NCBI RefSeq assembly: GCF_030272615.1
Contig: NC_081413.1
Coordinates: 336,407,302 to 336,471,301 of the forward strand
DNA length: 64,000 bases
Source: Cryptomeria japonica
Lineage: Eukaryota; Streptophyta; Pinopsida; Cupressales; Cupressaceae
Direction: 5' to 3'
Position 1 is the stretch's first letter, and each line of letters opens with the position of its first letter. The notes beneath the pieces are model-generated. The model was not told where the DNA came from and did no database searches. It saw only the letters and a program-made list of their open reading frames with translations. This document shows, in pieces, positions 47,308 to 58,913 of this stretch. A program made the translations under genes and the position numbers.

Positions 47308-48965
47308 TGTGTGGGGGAAAAAGCGAGACTAGGTTATCATGCCCTAATCCTACCTTTTGTCACACATTACGGAATACGAAAGAGCCTAGAGGTATCACAC
47401 AATTGGCTACTTCTTTTTGTGAAAGAGAGAGACACGGGCTACCTATTAGGATTTCTATTCCTTTGTTGTAATTGAAAGGTAAGATTATGCAAGTCCAATT
47501 CCTAACCCTAAAATGCAAGTATGAACTAATAACAAGATTGAAGAATTGAACTTAAACAATGGAAAGCTGTAAATACAAAGATAAGACAAGAATGCAAATG
47601 CGTACCCAGAGTCAAAATCTGAGTGGAAATGTTCGGGACGGGGGCGCGGGCGCCACTGTCCTGATTCTACACCTGAAACTGCACCTGAAACTGCTATTTT
47701 GCACTCTCGAAACTGTCTGAAATGTTGTCTGTCAGGAGGACCAGGGCGCCCAGCGCCTCTGTCCCAGGGACTAGGGCACCCAGCGCCCCTGTCCTGGCAG
47801 GACCAAGGCGCCCCATGCCCCTGTCCTGGTATCTTGCTCTGCAATTTGATGTGGGGTGCTGTCTCGACCTGCTTCTTCCGGATCTGCAACCTGCGACGTC
47901 GTCCGAGTCTCGAAACCTGCACTTATATCTGAAAAGGATGTTTGGGCGGCTATATAGGGTTTTTCCTTAGTCAAACCCCTGCTTCGGTGATTTCCACCTC
48001 CACGAATAGCCAAGTTGTATTGTAAAAGTAATGTGTGTGTAGACCTTGTGTGTGTGCAAGATCTAAAATGCAAGTAAGCAAACTAGAGCAACCTAGAAAG
48101 TAAACCCTAATTGCTTGTTAATGATAATGTAAATGCTCTAAATCAAGATGCAAAGTGATCTAAAGCATGGATAAATGATATATTGAAGCTTATGCAAAGA
48201 CATGAAAACAACATGAAACCATACCCAACCCCCAAGGGAGAGGTACAAGCCAATCTTCAGTCGGTGATCTCCTATTGTTCTTCAATGTCTTCCAAGCCCT
48301 AAATGGATGAATGGATTTGACAAATGCTTGATAGAGGGATGTTGAATGTTGTTGAAGTCTTCAAAGATCTGCTCTTTCGCTGCATATGAGGTTCCTGAAA
48401 ACAAAATTCAGATCCCTTCAAATGAAGAAAGAGAGCTCTTATGTATGAAACCCTAGGTCATAATTTCATCTTTTGGCCGACCTAGAGATTGAATATCCCG
48501 CCAATTTCTTGGGGTTAAGCTTTATTTTATGATTGGATCGCGCTCCTAAAATTTCAAGAAAAATGTCCGGGACCGTGTGCACTCTGGGCGCCACGATCCT
48601 GACAACTTTTCACCAAATTTTCAGGGCCATCAGATATGATGATTTTAGAGAGAATCCCGAAGTTACAGGTGATTTCGAGATGTTTTGACCGCCGAAATCA
48701 AGCCCCCAAGCTCAGAATAGGGCCTAATTAGGGTTTTTGATTAAGTAGTGTATTGGAAGAATAAAATGAAAGGGGCACACTTTAATGAAAGGGCCCGACT
48801 TTATGATGTGGAAAATGATGAAATAGAACCTTTAGACCTAATTAATTTGATTAATTAAGTGCTAAAGGGGAAATGCAATGCAAAATGCAACTGCGCCAAG
48901 GCGGGTGCTAAACTAGGTGTTAAATTGTACTACTTTAGCAAGTGCGTACAATTTGTGACGTTACA
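47308..48965 (-). repeat. E3 5' LTR, 1,658 bp
   Basis: Plus-strand edges are TGTGTGGGGGAAAAAGC and GTACAATTTGTGACGTTACA, followed by the target copy GGCAT at 48,966. It is next to the primer-binding site, so this is the 5' LTR of the minus-strand copy. Confidence 0.9.
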
Positions 48966-49660
48966 GGCATGTCTTCTTTCTTGGCCTGTCCTAGTATTGC
49001 TTCCTTTCCCTTTTTGGCATTTGCATCTTTGCTTTTGAAAGTGTTGTCTGTGTTCCCTTCTAGTTTTTTAACTTTGGCAAACACACTTGTTGGCTTGCCT
49101 TGCTCATTATTTACATTCCTATTTTTCAGCTGATAATTGCTCTTTACTTGTTCTACTGTTGCAATAGTGAAGGCTTTATTTTCTTCCTCAGTTAAATTCC
49201 TTAATGAAGGCACTATATCATTCTGAAACAATGTTCTCAAAGATGGAATGTCTTCATCATCATCATCTAAAAAGACCTGTCGTATATTGTAATGCTGATT
49301 TTCTCTCCTTTGTTGCATATTAGAAAAAATTTTCCCCTCGGATGAGTCTTCATCCCTTCCCCAATATGGATCAAATGAAAGAACATTTACAGTAGGTTCA
49401 CAATCCTCGTTATGATTTTCCTCCTCTATAAAACCTTGGGCAATCATGCACTGTTCTGCAACATGAGGTATATTACAAACATCACACCATGGATATTCAT
49501 CTACAAAATTTGTGGCCTTCTTCAGTGGATCAGGATTTTCTTTGCTTACATTAGGCTTCACTGGCTTCCCATCCTTCTAGTTTGTGTTATATGTCATATC
49601 ATGTAGCCTCGGCCTATTGTAGTTCATTTGCTTATTGTTTTTATATGGTGGCTTTTCATT
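48966..49660 (-). pseudogene. E2 Gag C-terminal part with zinc-knuckle-like motif
   Basis: The minus-strand frame has YPWCDVCNIPHVAEQC, a C-x2-C-x3-H-x4-C arrangement close to the Gag zinc knuckle that binds element RNA. It is rich in N, K and E downstream. It ends at the E3 insertion site, where ATGCC of the target codes M-P on both sides of E3. Confidence 0.65.
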
Positions 49661-49896
49661 AGGATTTTGCTTACCCTTTAGGTCCTTAAGCATGTCCATG
49701 ATTTGAGTAAGTTCATCTTTCTTAGGAACCCTGGATTTGTACAACTTTGGATCATCCCTCTTGGAAACCTTCCCAGCAACTTTCCTGTTATTCTCAATGG
49801 TAGCAGTTGTCTTGAATGCTTGTTATAGATTATTAGGTCTATGAGACAAAATCTCATAATGGGTTTTGTTGTCAAAAGCACTAAAATAAAAGTTAA

Positions 49897-50157
49897 TCAG
49901 AAATGAATCAACAGTCTGACATCTCTAGGTATTCTATTTAGTACTTTATTAAATCTTTTATTAAACTCAGCAACTGATTCATTTTGATTCTTCTTTATAC
50001 TTGTTAATTCATGGGATGCAAATGAAGGATCATTGTGATCTCCAAATTCTTCCAAGAACAATGTTACAAATTCTTGCCAGTTGTCGATACATCCATCGGA
50101 AAGGCTTCTATACCATTCTCCTACATCTTCTATCAAAGATTGAACAAACAATTTCAT
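49897..50157 (-). pseudogene. E2 Gag capsid-like domain
   Basis: Contains MKLFVQSLIEDVGEWYRSL, WQEFVTLFLEEFGDH and NESVAEFNKRFNKVLNRIP, a textbook plant retrotransposon Gag capsid (retrotrans_gag) pattern. In live elements this domain builds the particle. The frame around it is broken. Confidence 0.8.
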
Positions 50158-50320
50158 GAATACATCTTCATGAGGAACCTCAAATTCTTCAATGGCATTT
50201 TTTACATTAACTACATGTTTTTCCTACTGAATCAATTCCATTTCCTGAGAATTTAGGGATGGATAATCTTAAATCATTAGTGATCTGATTTGGATAACCG
50301 ACAATGCCAATGAAATCCAA

Positions 50321-50720
50321 TTGTCTGTATCTTTCAATGATCATAGGACGTCTGCCAACCTGATTGTTGGTTTGATTGTTCATATTTCCTCTGTTGAATC
50401 CACCACTGTTGTCATTCCCATTATTACCATTGTTCCCGTTGTCTCCACCACCATCAATATTGCCATTATTTCCATTATTGTTGTTTATATTTCCACCATT
50501 ACCATTTCCATGATTGCCATTACTACCCCTACTATTTCCATTATTTTGGTTGTTGTCATACCCATTACCTCCTCTATTATTATTTATATTGTTATCTCTA
50601 TTGTTGTTATTTCAGTTCCCATCATTTTCCCCATTGCCATTCCTTCCTCTATTATTCTGGCTATTTCTTTTCCTTTCTTCACTTTGATCCCTATGCACAT
50701 CCCTCCATCTTCTACTTCCA
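50321..50720 (-). pseudogene. Asn/Gly-rich low-complexity part of E2 Gag
   Basis: On the minus strand, codons AAT/AAC and GGT/GGA alternate to encode segments such as NGNHGNGNGGNINNNNGNNG over more than 100 residues, N-terminal to the capsid domain. The plus-strand frame of valine/isoleucine/serine across it (50,321-50,725) is its antisense shadow. Confidence 0.65.
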
Positions 50721-50752
50721 TTTAATAACAGGTTATCAAAAGTCACAAGAGG

Positions 50753-51295
50753 CTACTCTATTTTTCTCATATGAGGGGGACTATATTTAGGAGTTGATGG
50801 CCTACTTCCCTCACCTTTATTTTCGCCTTCTATCCCTTCTGACCTAGGGCTTTGAATTGTATCTCTTTTTAATCCCAGCTTTTTCAATACCCAATTTGGT
50901 TGTCTCCTAAGAGATTTTGCTATTTTGGATTCATCTCCATTTAAGACAACCATTTTAAGTATGATTTCATCCCATTGCCTCTCCTCTTGTTCCTCAGCAG
51001 TCAGGGTTTCATCATGGGCGCCATTATTGTCTTTTGCATTTAAGGTATAGAAAGGATTTTCCTCCATATTTTCAAATTTATCACCAGATGAAGAGCCATC
51101 CTCTCTACTAGGAAACTTCTTATAACCCCCAAATGCCATACTTGGTGTTGGTTTCTTTTCTTTGTATCTTTTCTTTGGACTCAACCAAACAAGATTATCT
51201 TGTCCCTTGTGCAGAGACCTTCTCCCCTGCATTAATCTTATTGATAAATTCCTAGGGGTTTCTCTTACTTTCTCAAAACACCAACTATTATTCAT
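50753..51295 (-). pseudogene. E2 Gag N-terminal region
   Basis: A 180-residue frame begins about 120 bp downstream of the primer-binding site. It is charged, with EEQEERQWDEIILKMVVLNG and SLRRQPNWVLKKLGLKRDT, and lacks a known motif. By position it is the start of Gag. Confidence 0.5.
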
Positions 51296-51417
51296 GTATT
51301 AGATGTAGAGTCGTCACCTCATAAGAGGAACAATATTTTTTATTAATCTTCTAGGATCCTTCCTCCAGTAGAGTCTAAAACGAACCACCAAAGACTTTGA
51401 ACACTTCCTATGACAAC

Positions 51418-51435
51418 TCCCTAGCAGATTCTCCA
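51418..51435 (-). other. E2 primer-binding site candidate
   Basis: On the minus strand, TGGAGAATCTGCTAGGGA starts three bases after the LTR end CCAACA. Position is right; I could not assign the primer tRNA. Confidence 0.5.
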
Positions 51436-52435
51436 ATCTGTTGGTGCCCAAAACCACAGATTGGAAAACCAAAGACTTGCCTAAACCTCAGCTGATCCAA
51501 TCAGCCTTGGCCAACGAATAGGGATGGTCAAAGACCAAATCCCTCAGCACTTTAGGCTCCACTAAACCCAGTTGGGTGTACCTTACACTCTCAAGCACAA
51601 AAGAGGTTTGTTTTGAGTGAATTTAAACTGTGGGAATTAGCAATTGCAGGGATGGCAAAAGGTTTTCTTGAAACTATGCTAACAAAAGTGCTTTTTATTG
51701 AATGCCTTTAAAACTGATAAAATAAGTGGGAGTATAGTTGTATTTGCAAAAGATTACTGTTAGGACTTTAAGCAATTATGAAAAAGAGCAGTACTTATAT
51801 AAATTAGAAGATTTGTTTCTTTGATAAGAACCTAATGCATACAAACTTATTCAGCAAAGATTAATAACAAACCAGTGCCTTTATCTGATAGTTAATGAAT
51901 AACTTTGTAGACAAGAATCACTATCAAATCAAGAGACAATTATAAGACCATCACTATGAAGGTTTCATTATGTGTTACATGAACAATAAAAACCCAATTT
52001 TACATTCGATACAACATCATGTGATGGCACATCACAAAAAATCCAAAAGATTTATCAAGAGGACATATGATTTCATCAAACACAAAATTACACACAACCA
52101 TCTGAAGATAAAAACATGAAATCTTGTATATTGACTTCTGGAATAAGAATGTACACAAAAATTGCACTTGCAAATACTCCAATACATTCAGTTTGTATAG
52201 ATTAAAATTCTCATTCCTACTAGACCTCTGAAACATATCACTTGCAACCCAGCCAGCAGCAGAATTATCTGTTTTTTCATGATACAAAAATGGCTCACTA
52301 CATATATGTGAACCAAAAGATTCTAATGAAAGGACATACCCTTTCATCTTGCTAAACTAAACTTAACTAAAACGTAACACCTAACTACTTAACTGCTAGA
52401 CACAAAATAAAAAATCAGTTATGATCGTCCAATAT

Positions 52436-55330
52436 TGTGTCACACTTTTGTATGTGCTCCAAATACTTGTTGTCCTTATGAGTGCTGGTGTTGAACACAG
52501 TATCTTTGATAACGATCTCCATGGTAACCAATCTCTCCATCTGCTCACTTATATCCTTCATATCCAAATCTCTTTGTCCTTTAGCTAAACTGCATCATCC
52601 ACAACATTTGGTAAACCATACCTAACAATATCTTTGCAATCTGTAACTTCTTGTTTAATGTCCACACCAAACGCTTTATGTTTATTCAATCTTCTCTGGA
52701 TCTTCTCAACCACTTTCTCATCGGCACTCTTGTCTTTCAACAATGCCTTCAGCATGTTCAAAGTTCTTTTATGAGAAGCCATATTATCTAGGGTCTTCTG
52801 ACAATTTGTCCAGAATTCTCTAAGAACTTCCAATAAATGTTCAAACCTATTTGTTAACAAAACACAAGCATCATCTACCCTGGCAGTCCTAATTTGCCTC
52901 TTTAACTTAATGTTTTCCTTCATCTAATCTTCATATTTCTTCTTCCATTGAACACCAGTATTAGCTATCTGTGGTACTTCATAACCATGACTTCTCAATA
53001 GGTCTTCATATAAATTCTTATATTTTTTACCCTCTTTTACCATCCACTGCATTTGGGCCTTATTCAATTTTGCAAAGTCAATCCCCAAATTTGTTGTGAC
53101 AGTTGGATTAACCTCTCCCACTTTTAGCTTCATCATGTGCCCAAATGCCTTATCTACATCTATGATCTTGGGTTTCTTATTTGGAGGGTCTAGGGCCCAA
53201 AGCAACATCTCCTCTTCATTTGGGTCATACCTTGATCCAATAAAGATATCATCAACACCCTGTATGTCCAATTTTACATCCTTTCTATCAGAATGCAATA
53301 GGTTGTCAAAGATAAAAGAGGCACTTAAGTCCCATCCTAGGAACAAAATGATGTCTGCCTCACTGAGAAGTTGTCTCCCTCTATGTGGTGTCATTGTGGC
53401 CACTTCTACATCAATATATTCTTTTAATTTTTTAAGCATCTCTGCTTCATTTTCTGGAGTAACATTTGGGATGTTCTCCCTCAACTTTTTCCCTTTATAA
53501 TGGTACAAAAATGACTTGAACTCCTTTGACTGTACAAAAACCTCATCTGCAACAAAAGTTGAATGCTCTTCAAGTCTTACATCTGCATTGGCATTTATTC
53601 TCACCAGGATTTGCTCCTGGCTCTCTACCACTTCTTCTAATTCAAGTGCACGGAGGGTTGATACAGCTATATTCTCATCAGATCCACTCTCAGAATCTCC
53701 TTCTTCTCTTAGTCCCTGAAGCCTCTACTTCCGCTCTTCTAATTTTTTGTTTAATTCCTCTAAAAGTGCAGTAGCCTCATCTTGTTCCTTATTTCTAAAT
53801 AAATCTTCAGCCTCCATGGGTATATGCAAATACTCTCCCAAATTTTGGCTCTTCCTGCAGTGGTGGATATACTCCTCTGGATCATAATTTTTCCAATCCT
53901 GGTGTCCATACAAATTGTACTTCTCTACGAACTTCTTTTCTATCATCTCATAAGCCTTGGTAGATATAATGGTGAAGTCTCCAAAATGCAAAGTGCCAGG
54001 CATAATTGTCATTTTGTGTGCACCACCCAAATGCTCTTCATTTGACATACTAAGTTGCCTAACAATCTCTAAATAGGCAATCCTGTCAGGAACTAATGTA
54101 GGAAACATATATGGAACACCCTCAAAACCATAAACCCTGAAAAAAGTGAAATTCTGACATACAAACCAGTCACCCCAATTGTGGCTAACCTTGGTGTCTC
54201 CAAAAGAATGGGGTCTCAAGAATATCTTGATCTCAGGTGAGATATACCCATCACATTCCACTCCAAATAACCTATACAAAGGCTTAACAAAATATTCTTC
54301 AAACAACACATAGTGTGATTTTACAAACCTCGAGTCCCACAAGGATACCCATAATTGAACTGGTTGGTCCCGTCCATCTTTGTTCGTGGGAGTCACCCTT
54401 AATTCCTCTGGCCACAAACCCCTTATCTGCCCATGAAATAAAACCATATGCATTAGCAATGAGTATGATTTAAAAGTAGGGTTAGGTTTCATCTACAAAC
54501 TCAAGAACCCTTCATGCAGCTTCTCTGTCAAGTAAGTTGCATAATCAAATGGCCTTGGCTCATGCATTTGAATATCTATAGCTAGCACCAATGGGCCTAT
54601 CCTTGTGACATCAAGTACTTTTTCCCCGCAGACTTGGCCACATGCCCAGTATGTGTATTGCAAGTATTGTCTGAACAGAGTAATTTCGAAAGGAGGACCA
54701 TCCTGCTTTGTGAGTTGTCCTTTCTCCTTGTGCATCGCTAACTTCCACACTGTGTGAGTAGTGTCCATTTGGATATACTCTTCTTCCAGGTCTGTAAAAG
54801 ACAGGGGCATGTAAGGCTAATAAGACATACCAAAAACCTCCTGAATGGTCCCGGTAGATATCCGGATGAACGGATGCCCATTGGGCAATTGAATGCACCT
54901 TTATTCTTTGTTGTACTTCCTAGTAAGAAATTCCAATAATCTGAGATTCAGAAAAACATTTGGGACTACCAGTCTGCCCAAATTTATCGTCCAAGGGTTT
55001 GACAATGGCATCTCCTTGTTCCGCCTCTTGTAATGATATAGAAACAATCTGTGGCCCCTTATCATTGTCCAGATATATCCAACCTCTTTGTACTTGTCTT
55101 CCAGTTTATCCTTGGGTGGCAAATAGGTTTTAGACCTCCTCGACTTAGCACCAGATGACTCCATTTGGTCAATCATGTTCTGGTTTAGTTTTGGCTTTTG
55201 CACACCCTCTACAGACTTTGTCTTTTTTTATTTAGGAGACTGTGTGTCTGAAATCTCTATGTCGTTTATTTTCCCTTGTGAACTAGAAGCCTCCATGATT
55301 AAATACTTGAACTTTCAAATTACCCGCGCT
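52436..55330 (-). pseudogene. LTR-borne coding region of E2 (5' LTR copy), unknown family
   Basis: This is the partner of the coding region at 25.7-28.7 kb. The longest stretches are 53,725-54,492 (LYRLFGVECDGYISPEIKIF and NWGDWFVCQNFTFFRVYGFE), 52,924-53,631 (SFLYHYKGKKLRENIPNVTP and LGWDLSASFIFDNLLHSDRK) and 52,585-52,923 (FWTNCQKTLDNMASHKRT). Residues are largely the same as in the other LTR, although the nucleotide copies differ by several percent. It is broken like its partner, but not in all the same places. The gene lies wholly inside the LTR, so it is duplicated with every round of transposition. Confidence 0.65.
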
Positions 55331-55429
55331 TCTTGTCTGCAACTTCAATGTTGATGACTGAAAACACTGTGAATAATTATAGCACGAAAACTCTTTCTTT
55401 ATGCTGGATATGTAATGGCTAGTCTATAA

Positions 55430-56410
55430 CAATCATAAACTCATCAAATTTGCTTCGTGCAGATCCAATCCACCCGATCGCGAGTATTAAATAATGGTCG
55501 TCGCATAAGATATTCCAACAGCTAATCGGCGTAACCCTACCCGATAATTCAATTACTAGGTGCCACTTGCATTTTCCATTCCTTCAATTACCTTTTCTTT
55601 CTGATCGGCATAGGTCACTCTAATCAGTCCATCGAATCTCACCCCAGCCGTTTCGCTTTCTTCCTCAAGGCTTGGCTTATCTCGATGGATCCTCCTTTCC
55701 TTTCTACTAGTCAATTTTGCTTTACATTAAATAGGGGTAGGTCTCTCCAATGAAACCTCCTTTCGTTTATCCCTCTGTGGCATTCTACCCATCGGGCATC
55801 AGCACAACTCTTATAATGTTTCTCCAGTAATGTAAGTTACCCTGATGAGTCTTTTATTTCATTCCGCACCTTACTGTCCTTATCGGGTTGCTTCAGTCTA
55901 TCGGCGTAGGTTTTCCCGATGTAATCTCTTCATTGGCGACGAGATCGTCTTCCTCATCGGGTATCGGAATAACTCAAAACACAGCTTCTCGATAATGTAT
56001 GTTATCTTGATGGCCTAGCTCCCCTTTCTGCTTGGCATCGCTTTATCGGAGAAAATCTCTCTAATAGAGTCACCTTCTCCCCTTAGTCTATCGGGTATCA
56101 GGGTAACATAAATTAGGACTTCCTAATGACCCGATGACATCGCTATGAATACATCGCTCCCTCTGTTGTCGGCAAGAGTTCCACCGATAACCCCATCGGG
56201 TATCTGGATAACATTTTTTCCTCATTCCCGATAGTGTATGTTACTCCGATGACTCCGACTTCTTATCATATCATCATCGTAACTCTCCTCGATGGATTAC
56301 CACTCAATCGCACTTCTTCCCACCACTCACGCTTTTAGGAAACACCATCGGCATGAGTTACTCCGATCAACACACTCCATCCTCCTTGGGTGATCTCATC
56401 GAGGTGACTT
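55430..56410. repeat. ATCGG/CCGAT-rich stretch of the E2 5' LTR
   Basis: Same irregular series of CCGAT, ATCGGG and GGTAAC words as at 28,860-29,800. It lies upstream of the LTR coding region on the minus strand. Confidence 0.6.
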
Positions 56411-56776
56411 ATGCCGATAAGCAAAAGTTTGCATTTTTTACAAAAGAGGCCCTTCTCCAAGGATGCAACTTTTAATAACCATACTGAAAGGTTTCTCCCA
56501 CACCATTGACATCTCTGAACATGCTTACAACCCTGCTCTATGTTGATCTTCCAAAAGTGCTCTTGCAATGAAACTAAATTGTGAAGATGAGGATTACTAG
56601 AATGCCAACATTCAACATAAATCCCTTGAATATGCCCAAGTGATGCCTTTTCATGAAGACACTGCAACATATCACCTGCACATACAATCCAATAGTAAAT
56701 GCTCTTATGATGAAACTACACGCAAAAAAGCATCCATATATAGCACATAAATATTTTGTAAAAATATGTGCTAACA

Positions 56777-57280
56777 TAGCCTTGCTCATAAGAGGGCAAG
56801 TGTCCAAGAGGGGAGACATGTGGCCAAAGTGCCATGTTTCTCAAGGGGAGAATATCCACACCATAGGAGGTTAGGATGTGCAAAATAGGATAGGGTTAGT
56901 TAAACCCAAGGTTAGGTGGAATGGGTTAGGTTAGGGGGATTGTGAGGAGTTAGGAAGCTTGTGGATAATTTGAATTTAAAAATTCAAATAATAGGAAAAA
57001 GGCTAATTAACTTTCAATAACTCATGAATGGATTTGTTTTAATTAATTAGGGGATGAGAAGAAATGAATTAAATGGGGGGAGGATTAATTAATTTGAATT
57101 AATTAATCAAAGGGGACTATTGAAATGAACCTATTAAATAAATCCTTAGATTTATTAATAAGTAGATGAATGGGAAAATTTAATCAAATTGCTAATGAAT
57201 ACAATTAAATTAGGAAGGGGGATTAATTAAATAATTTCTTATTCAATTAATTATCTTCAGACCATGTTTAGGTGTATACA
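56777..57280 (-). repeat. E1 5' LTR, right half
   Basis: Begins tagccTTGCTCATAAGAGG and ends TTAGGTGTATACA, matching 16,210-16,725. It completes the LTR started at 24,112. The first bases repeat the E2 target. Confidence 0.85.
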
Positions 57281-57764
57281 AAAACACTCTTTGAAAATAT
57301 AGTTACATGCAATTACTAAGATAGATGTACACTTTACACAACATCTTACTCATAGGAACATCTTTATATTATTAAAGAAGCCACATGTCATACACCTATA
57401 TGAGGAAATTTTGAATAGCTTCCTTCAAGATGGAATAAAATCAAAAGAATCTCACAATTACCAGAAATTATATCCTATAATCTCAAGTAAAAGCAAGATT
57501 TACGGTACTCAAACTTCTCAGTCTCTACCACGCTTCTACTTCACTACTCTGATACAAACATTCAACACATCATTCATCTAATCAAATCGTTCAAAGGCAC
57601 TCTAATCCATTAATTGTGCATGATATATATACATCAAATCAACAGTTCCTTTTGCATTTTTCGATTTCATATATTATAAAATTCTCAAATTTGAATGCAC
57701 TTCTATCTAATATTTTCATAAAATCTAAAAAGTTACCAATTCATTTTACCCTATACACATATTT
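57281..57764 (-). mobile_element. E5 internal sequence, part 2
   Basis: Sequence beyond E1's right end, so it should continue 15,221-15,561. It starts with target copy aaaac. No coding frame is recognised. Confidence 0.4.
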
Positions 57765-58913
57765 TGTAGTGCCCCTCTCTTTTGACTTGACAAACTTTAT
57801 ATTTATGAGCTTTATGTGTGTGGTTTTGACCCTTTTGGTGTTGGTCGATTTTGGTTTTGGATTGTGTTGCTTGACTATGCTTCCTGGATTTCTATGTGAT
57901 TTTGATATTTCATGTTATATGGATGGTTAAAATAATGATGTTTTGAGCATGATATGTTATATGATGTATCTTCGCTCTGTGTGTTAGATGATTATAGATG
58001 GAATATTTTTGTAATGTTAGAATTTTATCTTGATGCTCTTAGATGTATATCTGCCTCGATCTTACATTGCTTATTATCTCTAATTTGTTTGGGCTGAAGG
58101 GGAAAAGCGTCGCACTTCTCTTTATGGGTAAGCTACGTCACTTCCATTCCTCTTTCATGATGTGATGTTATATGTTATATGCACATGTTTGATGTTTTCT
58201 TATGCAGTTGTAGGTACTGAGCATCGACTCCACCTGAACTTGCAGATCTGAGCGCACTCATCAACCCAATGGTAAAGTAGAACCGGAGATATTAGTCAAA
58301 CCCTAAACTTTACCCCTTTGTCAAGTAACCTTGAGGTTGTGGTTAGCCTTGTGATGTCAGTTTACCCTTGTGTGGTGTTGTCAACCATGGTTGCTCTTTC
58401 TGTGTTAGTTGGTGTAAATTTGACCTTGCAAATTAAATGACATTTTAATACTCATGTTTATTCACTAAAGTCAATGAAATTAAAATAGTATTAGTGTAGA
58501 TCATATTAATTAGACATCAAAGAATTAATTCTAGTTTATATAGCATTTTATAACTCGGTTTAACTAATTAATGTTATTATGCATGTTTAAATTAAAATTG
58601 TTTATTTAAATGGGTTATTAAGATTTTAAGTAAATAAATAAATATAAATATGAGTTTTAATAATTTAGTAGTCATGGGAAGCTTATTTTAAAATTCTTGC
58701 TTTATTAAAGAATAATAATAATAGTAATAATAAAAAAATTATAGTGAGAAATAAATAAATAAATAATCTTTTCCCCCACTTTCTCTTATAAAATATAGAA
58801 ATTAATTGGAATGTTAGTGGGGCAATAATTGCTCCCGTGCATGTCGTGAGTTACAAAAAAAATTAATGACTTTATTTTGAGGGGAATCTGGAGGTACGAC
58901 AACATGCTTTTTA
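57765..58913 (+). mobile_element. E6: LTR of the E5 family, plus strand, cut by a CACTA end
   Basis: Starts TGTAGTGCCCCTCTC on the plus strand. About 460 bp in it has CGACTCCACCTGAACTTGCAG and then an AT-rich stretch. In E5, read on the minus strand, CAACTCCACCTGG lies about 430 bp in and is followed by a similar AT-rich stretch at 14,545-14,090. The order and spacing show one LTR family. The far end is not seen because a CACTA terminus begins at 58,914. Confidence 0.5.

Larger units (their letters stand above)
34579..48965 (-). mobile_element. E3: Tat-like gypsy composite with three LTRs, one inverted
   Basis: A full-length minus-strand element (36,272-48,965, 12.7 kb) has at its 3' side an extra LTR in the opposite orientation plus a few bases of leader (34,579-36,271). 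The outer ends are TGTAACGTC and its complement, and both are flanked by GGCAT (34,574-34,578 and 48,966-48,970). One target duplication around the whole composite argues for a single integration event. Internal order is Gag/PR, RT, RNase H, archaeal RNase H, integrase, antisense PMD gene, polypurine tract. It is close to whole in layout, with a few breaks in the frames. By eye the three LTRs differ by 2-3% from each other. Confidence 0.85.
24764..56776 (-). mobile_element. E2: gypsy element with 5.3-5.4-kb gene-bearing LTRs
   Basis: E2 is bounded by direct LTRs 24,764-30,166 and 51,439-56,776, with TG...CA ends and near-identical target copies gagcc (24,759-24,763) and tagcc (56,777-56,781). 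The coding strand is minus. Order along the coding strand is Gag, [E3 insertion], protease, an RNase H domain, reverse transcriptase, a second RNase H, integrase. Each LTR holds a long coding region of its own. It is a fossil with many breaks. Without E3 it spans about 17.6 kb. By eye the LTRs differ by about 5-7%. Confidence 0.85.
51439..56776 (-). repeat. E2 5' LTR, 5,338 bp
   Basis: Plus-strand edges are TGTTGGTGCCCAAAACC and ATATGTGCTAACA. It corresponds throughout to 24,764-30,166, including the coding region and the ATCGG-rich stretch. Confidence 0.85.
15562..57280 (-). mobile_element. E1: Tat-like Ty3/gypsy element, outer shell of the nest
   Basis: E1 runs from its 3' LTR (15,562-16,725) to its 5' LTR (24,112-24,763 plus 56,777-57,280), with coding strand minus. 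Short target copies gaaac (15,557-15,561) and aaaac (57,281-57,285) flank it. The primer-binding site, Gag-PR, archaeal-type RNase H and integrase regions are recognisable; reverse transcriptase is not. It is a fossil with many breaks. E2 lies inside its 5' LTR. By eye the two LTRs differ by about 7% over their first 200 bases, so it is the oldest member of the nest. Confidence 0.8.

Noticed and set aside
50321-50725. Plus-strand 134-residue valine/isoleucine-rich frame
   Set aside because: It is the antisense of the Asn/Gly-rich Gag tract of E2 and has no feature of its own.
24764-56776. Segmental duplication instead of LTRs for the two 5.4-kb copies
   Set aside because: They have TG...CA ends, the same orientation, a candidate primer-binding site and polypurine position on the inner sides, gag-pol between them and near-matching target copies outside.
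57540-57570. A primer-binding site for initiator tRNA-Met (CTCTGATAC-type word)
   Set aside because: It is not adjacent to an LTR edge, and the match to the usual TGGTATCAGAG is incomplete.
15221-57764. E5 and E6 as one opposed-LTR element like E3
   Set aside because: Starts of the two LTRs face away from each other with no common target duplication, and only E5 has a visible polypurine tract. Two separate insertions are as likely.
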